From positions 1-64,000 of the forward strand of contig JAITII010000048.1 of the NCBI GenBank assembly GCA_031279515.1: 64,000 nucleotides of DNA, written 5' to 3'. Positions within the stretch are counted from its first letter, which is position 1, and every line of letters begins with the position of its first letter. The notes beneath the pieces were generated by a model. It had not been told where the DNA came from, made no database searches, and worked only from the letters and a program-made list of their open reading frames with translations. A program made the position numbers and the translations under genes. This stretch comes from Deltaproteobacteria bacterium (GTDB taxonomy: Bacteria > Desulfobacterota > Desulfarculia > Adiutricales > Adiutricaceae). Shown piece after piece: positions 1 through 9,027 of this stretch.

Positions 1-438
1 TTTGAGGCCTTTGTGAACGCCGGTAGGTCCCTGGCCATTCTGCATTTGGATTATGAGACTATCAAACCTTACCCTAAAGTTAAAGTTATTGGTGAAGATA
101 CTGGTAAATTTAAGGTTCAAAAAATGCGTTTCGGCAAAGGAGCCGGGAGTATTGATGATAAATCCATTATCATCTACAATGGTCACATAAAGATAACAGA
201 TATTCCTCTTGAAGCATACAATTACGTTGTAAATGGTAAATCACCTATTGAATGGATTATGGAACGCTACCAAGTTACATTAAACAAGGATACACAGATA
301 ACAAACGATCCTAACGATTGGGCAAGTGATCATGAAGACCCACGCTATATTTTGGATCTCATTCTAAGACTCATTAGAGTAAGCATAGAGACCCAGGAGA
401 TTGTTAAAAGCCTCCCAAAATTAAAGTTTGAACAATAA
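1..438 (+). CDS. C-terminal fragment of type ISP-like restriction-modification / predicted helicase protein (5' truncated by window edge)
   Basis: Frame is open from base 1; the C-terminal motif YVVNGKSPIEWIMERYQV...NDPNDW...YILDLILRLIRVSIETQEIVKSLP resembles the C-terminus of type ISP/COG4889-like proteins. Confidence 0.6.
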   Translation, partial: FEAFVNAGRSLAILHLDYETIKPYPKVKVIGEDTGKFKVQKMRFGKGAGSIDDKSIIIYNGHIKITDIPLEAYNYVVNGKSPIEWIMERYQVTLNKDTQITNDPNDWASDHEDPRYILDLILRLIRVSIETQEIVKSLPKLKFEQ

Positions 439-740
439 AACGTCAAAAGGCTAACGCAGCCCAAATAAGTTTTTACTGAAAGCTGCAACATAATATGTGT
501 CATCATTATATTCTACCGTGTAAATGATGACTTCTAATTCAGCCAGAATTAATTTTAAGGAAAGTTGTTGGTGAGTTCGTCTATTTTTTAGAACTACAAT
601 TCTCAGATATACCTTTGAACCTGGTACGATCTTCAACATATTTGATTGCAAATGTGTTATATAGTATCTTTTCAGTCAAAGAATAAAGTATTTTAAGTTG
701 TAAAAAAAGGAATGAAGAATAACAATTTTGGTTAGTAAAC

Positions 741-2588
741 ATGATCCAACTGTCAATCGAACAAAAACAAATTGTAGAGCATATAGATGGAGCATTACTT
801 GTAAAGGCTGGTCCAGGCAGTGGTAAAACTCGCGTTTTGACAGAACGGGTCAAGATGTTGCTTACAAAGAAAAAGCGCGGCAAAGTATTAGCATTAACTT
901 TTAGTAATATGGCAGCAGATGAGATGCGTTTGAGATTGGAAATGGATACTGAACTGAGTGATTCTTTAAAACGTGCACATGTGAGTACCATTCACTCATT
1001 TTGTCTTGATCTAGTTCAATCTAGAGGTTATCTAATCGGCTTACGTCCTGAAGTGTCTCTTCTTGAAAAGGAAGATGATCGCAGAGGGCTTTTGCGGGAT
1101 TTATTTATAAATGAACCCACTCTCTTAGAAATATCAAATAACCAGAAGAAATCTAATGACTTTATTTCAGAATGCTTAGCTACAATTTCTGAGCAAAAAA
1201 GGAAACTAATTTCTCCACAAGATTCAGACATTGAAGAACCATTTCCGAGCATATACAAAAAATACAATGATTTATTAGCTGCTCAGAATTCTATGGATTA
1301 TGATGATATACTTTTTTTTACATATCGAATACTTATGGAAAATTTTAATCTTGCCCAGCTCTATACTACAGAATACCGCTATATTTGCATAGATGAAGCA
1401 CAAGACTTGAATAAAGCTCAGTATCGTGTAATTCAGGCTCTTTGTAGAAATACTTTCAATAATATTATGATGGTAGGTGACGATTATCAATCTATATATG
1501 CGTTTATTGGTTCAAGTAGTAAATATATGACTGATTTTTTTGTTCAAGACTTCAGTCCAACAATTTACACCTTGGACGAAAATTTCCGTTCTGCAGAAAA
1601 TATAATGCAGTTTGCAAATACTTTAGTGGGAATTACCAATGATATTTCTCACTATCATTATAAAGGATATCTTGAAATTAATGGTTTTGAAAATGAAATA
1701 GAAGAGGCAAAGGATATTATTTCTAAGATCCGTTATTTAATTCACAATAAGCAAGATGAAATTGAAGGCGAATTAACATATGACAAAATTGCCATTATAG
1801 CCAGAAATAAATATGTTTTCTCAAATATTGAATCAGAACTGCAAGGTGCAAGAATACCTTTTTATTACAGGAAGAATACTTCAGGTATTTTTTTTGAAAC
1901 AGATTTTATGAAAGCCTTTGACTTTATTTTACGCTTGATAATTAATCCCTTTGATTTATATCATAAGAGATTACTTTGTAAATTAACTGGCAAAAAAACT
2001 ATAGAACCTAAGATTAATGAAAATATACTTGAAACGATTAATGATCTATTATCTAATAGCGCCTTTGAATGGTTAAGCGAATGTATTAAAGGTATAGAGC
2101 CTGAAACTAAGCTAAACTTTGATAATGTTATAAATATTTTAAACGATTATATCCCAAATTCATTGCCAGATGATGACAGATACTTGCTTCAGCAAGATAT
2201 TTTTGAGCTGGCAACACATTGGAAACATTATAAACATCGCGTGCCTTCTGAAAATAGAACCTTAGTTTCTTTTCGCCATGCAATAGCATTGGGTAAAACT
2301 CAAAAAAACGAAACTAATGAAGGAGTTGCCTTATTAACTGCTCATATGTCTAAAGGTTTAGAATTTGAAGTAGTATTTATAATCGGTTTATCCGATGGAA
2401 CGTTCCCTGATTATCGCGCTATACGCAGCGGTGAAGAAGCTATAGTGCAGGAAAAAAATAATTTGTATGTTGCCGTTACTCGCGCAAAAAGGCAGTGCTA
2501 CCTTTCCTATCCAAAATTCAAACAAATGCCCTGGGGTGATTGCAAATGGCAAGAGCCTTCTCGTTTTATTAAATTACTTGAATCTTGA
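741..2588 (+). CDS. UvrD/Rep-family superfamily I DNA helicase
   Basis: Walker A GPGSGKTRVL, motif Ia ALTFSNMAADEM, DEAQD, GDDYQSIYAF, LDENFRS, LLTAHMSKGLEFEVVFI, LYVAVTRAK. Confidence 0.93.
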   Translation: MIQLSIEQKQIVEHIDGALLVKAGPGSGKTRVLTERVKMLLTKKKRGKVLALTFSNMAADEMRLRLEMDTELSDSLKRAHVSTIHSFCLDLVQSRGYLIGLRPEVSLLEKEDDRRGLLRDLFINEPTLLEISNNQKKSNDFISECLATISEQKRKLISPQDSDIEEPFPSIYKKYNDLLAAQNSMDYDDILFFTYRILMENFNLAQLYTTEYRYICIDEAQDLNKAQYRVIQALCRNTFNNIMMVGDDYQSIYAFIGSSSKYMTDFFVQDFSPTIYTLDENFRSAENIMQFANTLVGITNDISHYHYKGYLEINGFENEIEEAKDIISKIRYLIHNKQDEIEGELTYDKIAIIARNKYVFSNIESELQGARIPFYYRKNTSGIFFETDFMKAFDFILRLIINPFDLYHKRLLCKLTGKKTIEPKINENILETINDLLSNSAFEWLSECIKGIEPETKLNFDNVINILNDYIPNSLPDDDRYLLQQDIFELATHWKHYKHRVPSENRTLVSFRHAIALGKTQKNETNEGVALLTAHMSKGLEFEVVFIIGLSDGTFPDYRAIRSGEEAIVQEKNNLYVAVTRAKRQCYLSYPKFKQMPWGDCKWQEPSRFIKLLES

Positions 2589-3125
2589 TTTACCCTGATG
2601 ATGGGCAAAAAGGTTCAAGCAGGCTGTATCTTCTATTTAAATTCGATAGTTCTCCATACTGTTCTATTCACCTCTATAATATTTTACATGATAATTTTTA
2701 TTTAGTGGGTAAATTATCTGTTGAAATAAGCAAGGATTATTTGCTTCACTTATTGTCACTTGGCTTGTTTTTAGCAAAATGTAAGTTTTCTAAGCATCAT
2801 CTCCCATCACTTTAGTCTTTACGGCACATGTTGTCCCAGGCCTTTGGTTTTCTTAGTATTTTGCTAGCTTATATCAACTGCTTACAAGGTTTTTAAGGAC
2901 TTCCTTTGCTATTATCCCTTTAGGGAAGGAAAACCTTTAAATTTCTTAAATCAACTGTATTTCATGCCAGCTTTCTTATGAAATTCTTGCTTTAATGGGT
3001 ATCGTCATCCTAATAGTTGCATGGAGGCTCTCTTGGGGGTATTTTAGATACCGGTGGCCGCATTTGGCCGCCATTTGTCTTTTTTCGCTCCCTACCAAGC
3101 CTTTTTCCCATCAAAGGAGACTTCC

Positions 3126-5246
3126 ATGAAAGGCCTCATTGTAAAACTCGCCCTTATGTTGGCGATAATCTTACCTTGTAACTGGGCCTTTGCCAGCGAT
3201 TATATAGTCCAGGTCAGTTCCGTTTCCACCCAGGAAGCGGCAATAGCCGAGTCCGATAGGCTCCTGGCCAAGGGCGTTCCCTCTTTTCAGACCACTGAAA
3301 ATATTCCCGAAAGGGGCACTGTACACAGGGTCTATGTGGGCCCCTTTGCCACTAAAGCGGAGGCAGATGCTGCAGCCCAGGCCCTCAAGTCCTCCGGAAT
3401 CATCAAAGACTTTGTGGTGCGGGAAGATACCAGGGGCGTAACTCCTGCAGCTCCTACTGCTCCGGCTACTCAACCAGCAGAAGCCCCTACAACTTCAGCA
3501 GCAGCTCCCCCGGCAGTTCAGCCTACCTCACCTATGGCAGGTCCTCCAGCCTCAGCTCCTTTACCCCCTGTTCCTCAAGGACAAGCCTCAGCGCCTTTAC
3601 CACAGGTTCCCATGGGACCCCCGATAGCTGCGACTCCTGTAGTCCCTCCCGAGGGCATGGATAGCGTTCCTGTGCTCCAGCCTTCTCTTGAGACTCCGAT
3701 CCCCAGTGCAGTACCCACAGCAGAGCTTCCAGGTGGAGGATATGGTTCTGCTCCCAGGCAAGGCCCTGGCGGTGAGAACTGGGGAGCAACCTTGCCACAA
3801 CAGCCTAGCCAAGTACAAACTACTCCCCAAGCTCCAGGAACTGTGCCAGGGGGTCAAGACGATCTAGGCTGGCCCATAGGCCCTACCCAGCCCCAGGTAC
3901 CAACGCAAAATCCAACAGGAGATCAGCAAAATAGTAACGTAGCCCCTGGTTGGCCCACCCCGCCTTCTGTCCTGGGGACCGAAGAGGGTTGGCCTGTCCC
4001 TCAGGAAGGCTCTCCTACAAGAGTAGACCCCGGAGAGACGGTGTACTGGACTGACCCAGCCAACCCTAATGCCGGGAGCACTTCTACCACGGCTAATCCG
4101 CCTCCAACTCAAAATCAAGGCTGGATACCCCCTGGAGGGGGGTTAACGCAGGCGGGGCAAGCATCTGCAGCCCCGCCTGTTCTGCCTGGGGGCTATGGTA
4201 ATGATGATAAGCTCAATGGTTTTGCCATGCTGGTGGACCTTTCAGTGGGGATGCAGAAGGAAAGCCCCTGTATGGGGCATCTTATCAAAAATGAGGCAGC
4301 TACAAAGTTAATCAGAAAGATAGTCCAAAGGGTTCCTGCAAGCCCCATAACGGCATCTTTGAGGGTATTTGGGTATAAATATGGCCTTACTGAGGCGGAC
4401 AATACTGCTCTCTACTATGAACCCTCCACTTTTAACCGCAGAAACTTTGAGCATACCCTCATGAGGCTTATGCCTTCCAATTCCATAGCGAATTTTAGCC
4501 AAGGCATTGGGGTTCTGATGGAGGATTTGGGGCAAATGGACAGTCCCAGAGGGGCTTTGTTATTTTCTGACTTTAGCGTAGCCAAAAATAGCGGCGACCC
4601 TCCTGGGCAGGCCAAGAGACTAATAGATCTCTTTGGCCCGGAGAACAGGATCTTTACCTTTTACTTAACTGATGACGAGGCGAGCATCGATTTGGCCCGC
4701 CGCATAGCAGCTGCCGGAGGAGGGGTAAGTTACAATGTTTGTGAGCTTCTGGAGAACCCGGATTTCTTGGAGGTAGCCCTGGAGGATATATTTGGTAGCA
4801 ATCTGTTAATCCCTTGCCAGGATACCGACAAAGACGGGGTCTGTGACGATAATGACACTTGCCCTGGTACCCCCTTGGGCGCCCCTGTGGACGGACGGGG
4901 CTGCTGGATAGCAGCCTATTCTTACTTTTTTGACTATGACAAGACGGCAGTTAAGGCTGCCTTCCACCCCCGGGTGGAGTATGCTGCCCAGATAATGCTC
5001 TCCAATCCCCAGCCTCCCTCTGTGGTTATTTCAGGGTATACGGATTCACAGGGGACAGAACTCTACAATCTGGACCTGGGAAAGAAAAGGGCAGAGTCCA
5101 TAAGGAATTTACTCATAAAGTTCGGGGTCCCAGCTGAGCTCCTAACAGTTCAGAGCTATGGCAAATCCAACCCAATAGCCGACAATTCCACCGAGGAAGG
5201 CCGGGCCATGAACCGCAGAGTGGAATTTACGATAGCTAATCCCTGA
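3126..5246 (+). CDS. Envelope protein: signal peptide, SPOR domain, Pro-rich linker, VWA-like region, TSP3-like Ca-binding repeat, OmpA C-terminal domain
   Basis: MKGLIVKLALMLAIILPCNWAFA signal; SPOR-like DYIVQVSSVSTQEAAIAESDRL; DTDKDGVCDDNDTCPGTP; SGYTDSQGTELYNLDLGKKRAESIRNLL...MNRRVEFTI. ATG at 3126 with AAAGGAGA upstream preferred over the ORF-track start 3054. Confidence 0.88.
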   Translation: MKGLIVKLALMLAIILPCNWAFASDYIVQVSSVSTQEAAIAESDRLLAKGVPSFQTTENIPERGTVHRVYVGPFATKAEADAAAQALKSSGIIKDFVVREDTRGVTPAAPTAPATQPAEAPTTSAAAPPAVQPTSPMAGPPASAPLPPVPQGQASAPLPQVPMGPPIAATPVVPPEGMDSVPVLQPSLETPIPSAVPTAELPGGGYGSAPRQGPGGENWGATLPQQPSQVQTTPQAPGTVPGGQDDLGWPIGPTQPQVPTQNPTGDQQNSNVAPGWPTPPSVLGTEEGWPVPQEGSPTRVDPGETVYWTDPANPNAGSTSTTANPPPTQNQGWIPPGGGLTQAGQASAAPPVLPGGYGNDDKLNGFAMLVDLSVGMQKESPCMGHLIKNEAATKLIRKIVQRVPASPITASLRVFGYKYGLTEADNTALYYEPSTFNRRNFEHTLMRLMPSNSIANFSQGIGVLMEDLGQMDSPRGALLFSDFSVAKNSGDPPGQAKRLIDLFGPENRIFTFYLTDDEASIDLARRIAAAGGGVSYNVCELLENPDFLEVALEDIFGSNLLIPCQDTDKDGVCDDNDTCPGTPLGAPVDGRGCWIAAYSYFFDYDKTAVKAAFHPRVEYAAQIMLSNPQPPSVVISGYTDSQGTELYNLDLGKKRAESIRNLLIKFGVPAELLTVQSYGKSNPIADNSTEEGRAMNRRVEFTIANP

Positions 5247-5459
5247 GCCGGAAAAGGGGCAAATACGGTAATTATTCGTGAAATTTCTAGTGCCCTTTAT
5301 TTAGGGCAAAAAAACAAGTAAAATTGACTTGAAGTATTTTTAACAGGATACTTTAGACCCCGAAAGTGGAAGCTTTAGGGTTACTCTAACTTTCTTCGAA
5401 AATTATTTAATTAGGCTCTAAAGAGCGTTAATTTTTGCTTTTTAATGTAAGGGCTTGCC

Positions 5460-5834
5460 ATGATTGGACCAGTAAATAGAGGAAATATAGCCTCAATCTT
5501 CGCGGCGGCCACTTATAAGACGGCTCTCCACAACGAAAGGACCAATGTCACCCAGCTTTTGACCCGTAGTGAAGCCCAGGCCATGGCCCACAATTCCGTG
5601 GGTCCCATGCAGCGTGCCACCTATTTAGCCCACCAGATCCAGCCGGTGTCTTTGGGACGCCATGAAAATGCCCATATCCCTGATTTGACTAAGCAAAATT
5701 ATAGCGCTTTGGCTGATAGCCAGGCTGCTTACCATGCCGCCGATTACCTCCCCAAGAATTACAATGCCTTAGGGCAGGTGGCCCAAATTGCTGACCAGGC
5801 TTCCGCCGGAGTGGTTATCAATAGGGTCATCTGA
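5460..5834 (+). CDS. Hypothetical protein (124 aa)
   Basis: ATG ORF lying between OmpA-like gene and AI-2E transporter on the same strand, with base composition like its neighbours; no family recognised. Confidence 0.6.
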   Translation: MIGPVNRGNIASIFAAATYKTALHNERTNVTQLLTRSEAQAMAHNSVGPMQRATYLAHQIQPVSLGRHENAHIPDLTKQNYSALADSQAAYHAADYLPKNYNALGQVAQIADQASAGVVINRVI

Positions 5835-5836
5835 CA

Positions 5837-7153
5837 TTGGCCTATCATCAACTAGGTAACATGTTCAATATCTCAAAATTTGCTCATGAGAACAGGGTGA
5901 TCTTGATTTGGTCGGCCTTTGCCGGGCTCATCTACCTCATGAGGAACCTTTTTGGCCTTGTCTTTATGACCTTTATCATGTGCTTTCTGGCACACACCGT
6001 GTGCCGTTGGTGCACGCACGTAACCAGTCTGCCCCGTCGCCTGGTGGTCTTTTTGACTTACGGGTTGTTCATTGTGGGCATTGTCTGTTTCGTGCTCTTT
6101 GGATTTCCCAAGATCCTAGACGAGGCCAAGCATTTCTCCGAGCAGCTGCCTAAGACCCTTTATAGCCTGAATGTCTCTTTAAACAACACCATAGAGAACT
6201 ACCCAGACCTGGCGCCCGCCCTTACCAAGGTCAAAGACGCCTTGACCATAGACGCCCTTGTCAATAAGGGCTTTCAGCTGGTTATTAGCAACATCTCCCA
6301 CGGATGGCACTATGTGGCCTGGTTTTTCATAGCCATTATCTTTAGCTTTCTCATAGTCTTAGAGCTGCCTGAACTTATTGGCAAGTTCAGGTCCCTGAGG
6401 TTTACAAGGCTCCATGTTATCTATGACGAGACAGTCTCCAGTGTCATCCAGTTCGGAAAGGTAGTGGGGGAGAACTTCCGGGCCCAGATCTACATATCTC
6501 TGATAAATACCTCCCTTACCATCTTAGGCCTTACTATTATCGGCACTGGTTCCACTGCCCTCTTGGCGGTAATAGTCTTTTCCTGCGGCCTTATTCCGGT
6601 TTTGGGGGTTTTTATCTCCTCAGTGCCCATTATCCTTGTTTCCATAAACGTGGGCGGCCTTTCCATGCTCTGGGCCTCTTTGAGCCTTATTGTAATCATA
6701 CATATAATAGAGGCCTACGTCTTAAATCCCAGGATAGTATCTGCGGTTCTACGGATAAACCCGGTAATCACCCTTATTATCCTTTATATTGCCCATAGCC
6801 TCATGGGCATGTGGGGCATGTTCTTAGGGGTACCCATCTCAGTATACATCTATAGGCAGATAATCCTCCAAAAGCCAGAGTTTAATCCCGTCTCTGAGGG
6901 TCTACCCCGCTTTGACAAAGAGGAGCGGCAGCTTTTAGACGACGAGGAGCCCTTGGAGTCCAAGAGCGTTAAAGCGCACCTTTCCTTGGAAAAGGAATCA
7001 GCAGAAGGTGCCAAAGGAGATGAGCTGAAAGGAGACTTGGAGAAATCTTTAGACTTGCAAGCTACAGAAGACGCAGAGGATAAGGTCACAAGCTCTCCGG
7101 AAGACCAGAGCAAATTTTGGGATCCAGCCACAAACGACTTTAAGGAGGACTAA
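5837..7153 (+). CDS. AI-2E family transporter (PerM-like membrane protein)
   Basis: Multi-TM ORF with SGFLIVLELPELIGKF-like and GLIPVLGVFISSVP...INPVITLIILYIAHSLMGMWGMFLGVPI segments typical of the family; charged C-terminal tail. Start (TTG 5837) uncertain. Confidence 0.85.
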   Translation: MAYHQLGNMFNISKFAHENRVILIWSAFAGLIYLMRNLFGLVFMTFIMCFLAHTVCRWCTHVTSLPRRLVVFLTYGLFIVGIVCFVLFGFPKILDEAKHFSEQLPKTLYSLNVSLNNTIENYPDLAPALTKVKDALTIDALVNKGFQLVISNISHGWHYVAWFFIAIIFSFLIVLELPELIGKFRSLRFTRLHVIYDETVSSVIQFGKVVGENFRAQIYISLINTSLTILGLTIIGTGSTALLAVIVFSCGLIPVLGVFISSVPIILVSINVGGLSMLWASLSLIVIIHIIEAYVLNPRIVSAVLRINPVITLIILYIAHSLMGMWGMFLGVPISVYIYRQIILQKPEFNPVSEGLPRFDKEERQLLDDEEPLESKSVKAHLSLEKESAEGAKGDELKGDLEKSLDLQATEDAEDKVTSSPEDQSKFWDPATNDFKED

Positions 7154-7154
7154 A

Positions 7155-7733
7155 GTGGCTCTTGTGCGTCCAAAAGTAGCCCTGGTGGGAGATAGCTTGA
7201 CCAATGAGGGGGATTTTAGGCCGCTACATTATTTTGCCGATACCTCTGTATTTGGCATAAACGGGGAGACCAGCTTTGGGGTATTTTCCAGAATCCATGA
7301 GTACCTTCAAGATTTACCGGACTATTTGTTTTTAAATATCGGCGTAAACGATTTGGCCCAGGGAGAAAGGGTAGAGTCCTTATCTGAACGCATCAAGAGG
7401 ATCTGGGAAAAAGTAGTCCAGCTATCTCCAGGAACCAGGGTGGTGGCAACTACTATCCTTCCAATATCCCATAAGCTTTTTGAAAATAGGCCGCCTGGGC
7501 TTTCCAACAAGCATATAGGCGTTCTAAACGGGGTATTGCGCCAATCGGCCTTTGCCTTCGGGGCCGATATGATAGACCTTAATGCAGCTTACTTAAATGA
7601 CGACTACGAGCTGGACCCGGAGGACACCTATGACGGGATCCACCTTAAAAAGAAGGCTTACTTCCCCTGGGTGGCATTAATAATTTCTTATCTGTCTTGC
7701 GAAATAAAGAAAAAATTGACCCAGAATAGATAG
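7155..7733 (+). CDS. SGNH/GDSL-family hydrolase
   Basis: Block I VALVGDSLTNEGDF, NIGVNDLAQG, DGIHLKKKAY. Confidence 0.85.
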   Translation: MALVRPKVALVGDSLTNEGDFRPLHYFADTSVFGINGETSFGVFSRIHEYLQDLPDYLFLNIGVNDLAQGERVESLSERIKRIWEKVVQLSPGTRVVATTILPISHKLFENRPPGLSNKHIGVLNGVLRQSAFAFGADMIDLNAAYLNDDYELDPEDTYDGIHLKKKAYFPWVALIISYLSCEIKKKLTQNR

Positions 7734-9027
7734 CCAAACTTTGAAATTAGGCTAAAAGCCCTCTAATTTTGTAAAAGGGCCTATAAACTCCCAGAAAATT
7801 ATGGAGCCTGTGGAACCTATTGTCCCTGGCTAACAGTAAAGCCAAGTTTAGCTATTGGCCCTATTTTCGGCTTTAATGGAATTTGCATAATCCGATTTGG
7901 GTTTTTAAGCCCTTCAGAGGCGGGAAAAAATTAGTCCTATCTAGTATTTAGCTCTCTTTTGGCTATTAGTTATAACTTTACGCAACTAGCAATTAGTTAC
8001 AGCTGCAAGCAAAAGCTACAAGCTTATATTTATTTTTTCTGCCAGCTCTATTATTTTAGGGCGTATTTAAAGGCCATTAGCTATTTCGATTTTTATCTAT
8101 ATTTACAAAGGGTCAAAATGTGCCCCCACACATGAGGGCGAGTTTTTAAGTAACAAGCTTCAGATTGGGGAAAATTAGTTTTTGGGCGCGGACCTATTTT
8201 CTTCTAGTTGTAAAGGATTTATTAGAAACTTATAAGAGACTTGTAAGACGCAAGGGCTAGTAAGCTTTAAAGGGCAAGCCCAATTGCCTGTGAAAAGAGG
8301 AGAAATATGTAAGGGCTTTAAGATTCTTACCCAAGTCTTCTAAGCTTGGCTTACAAGAGAAACCAATGAAATTTAATAGAATTTTTTTGTTTTGTAGCAT
8401 ATAATTCACCGATGGGTTGAAGTTGCGGGTTTTTGTAGTCTTTTATTAAAAGTTTTTACAAAAACGTAGGGAGCTCTTCCTTATAATTTCCTTATATTGC
8501 CTCTAAGTTGGTTGTTATTGTTTTTATAATTTCTATATTACTAAGATAATTTATAGATTATTGCTAAGTAATTATCTTTATAGTATATTTATATCAACAA
8601 TAAGCTTATTGAATGTTTTTTAGAGCAAGGGGCCTCTCAAAAAATCCAGCTTTTAGACTAAATATTAGGGTTTTTTATTAGTTGACAAAATATGGTATTA
8701 AAGGACCATTAGTAATTGCCTTGAAAGCTCAATAATTTTCGAGCATTTGTAGATTGTTTTGGGATTTTTTTTGCGTTTCCATTTTTGAGTTCTTAACTTT
8801 AGATTTTTTTAGCCCTAAGGGCTAGCATATGGTAAATTTAAATGCTACTATATGCTGTGTTTTTTCATTTTTGATCCCTTAGCCTTCAGGTTCTCGAATT
8901 TCGAGCACTTTTCCCCTTTATTTCAAGGCTTTTGTTTATGGCTAGAGTTTCCCCTTTTCCCGTTTCTTTTTTTCAAGCTATTTTTTCATTCCCACCTTTC
9001 ATTGACCTTAAATTCCCGGTTTCATCA

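Noticed and set aside
2585-2815. 76-aa ORF overlapping the helicase stop
   Set aside because: No recognisable motif, compositionally like spacer; could be a decayed remnant but not supportable as a gene.
7734-8931. 1.2-kb spacer scanned for RNA genes or riboswitches
   Set aside because: No tRNA cloverleaf or recognised structured RNA could be identified by eye; would need Infernal/tRNAscan.
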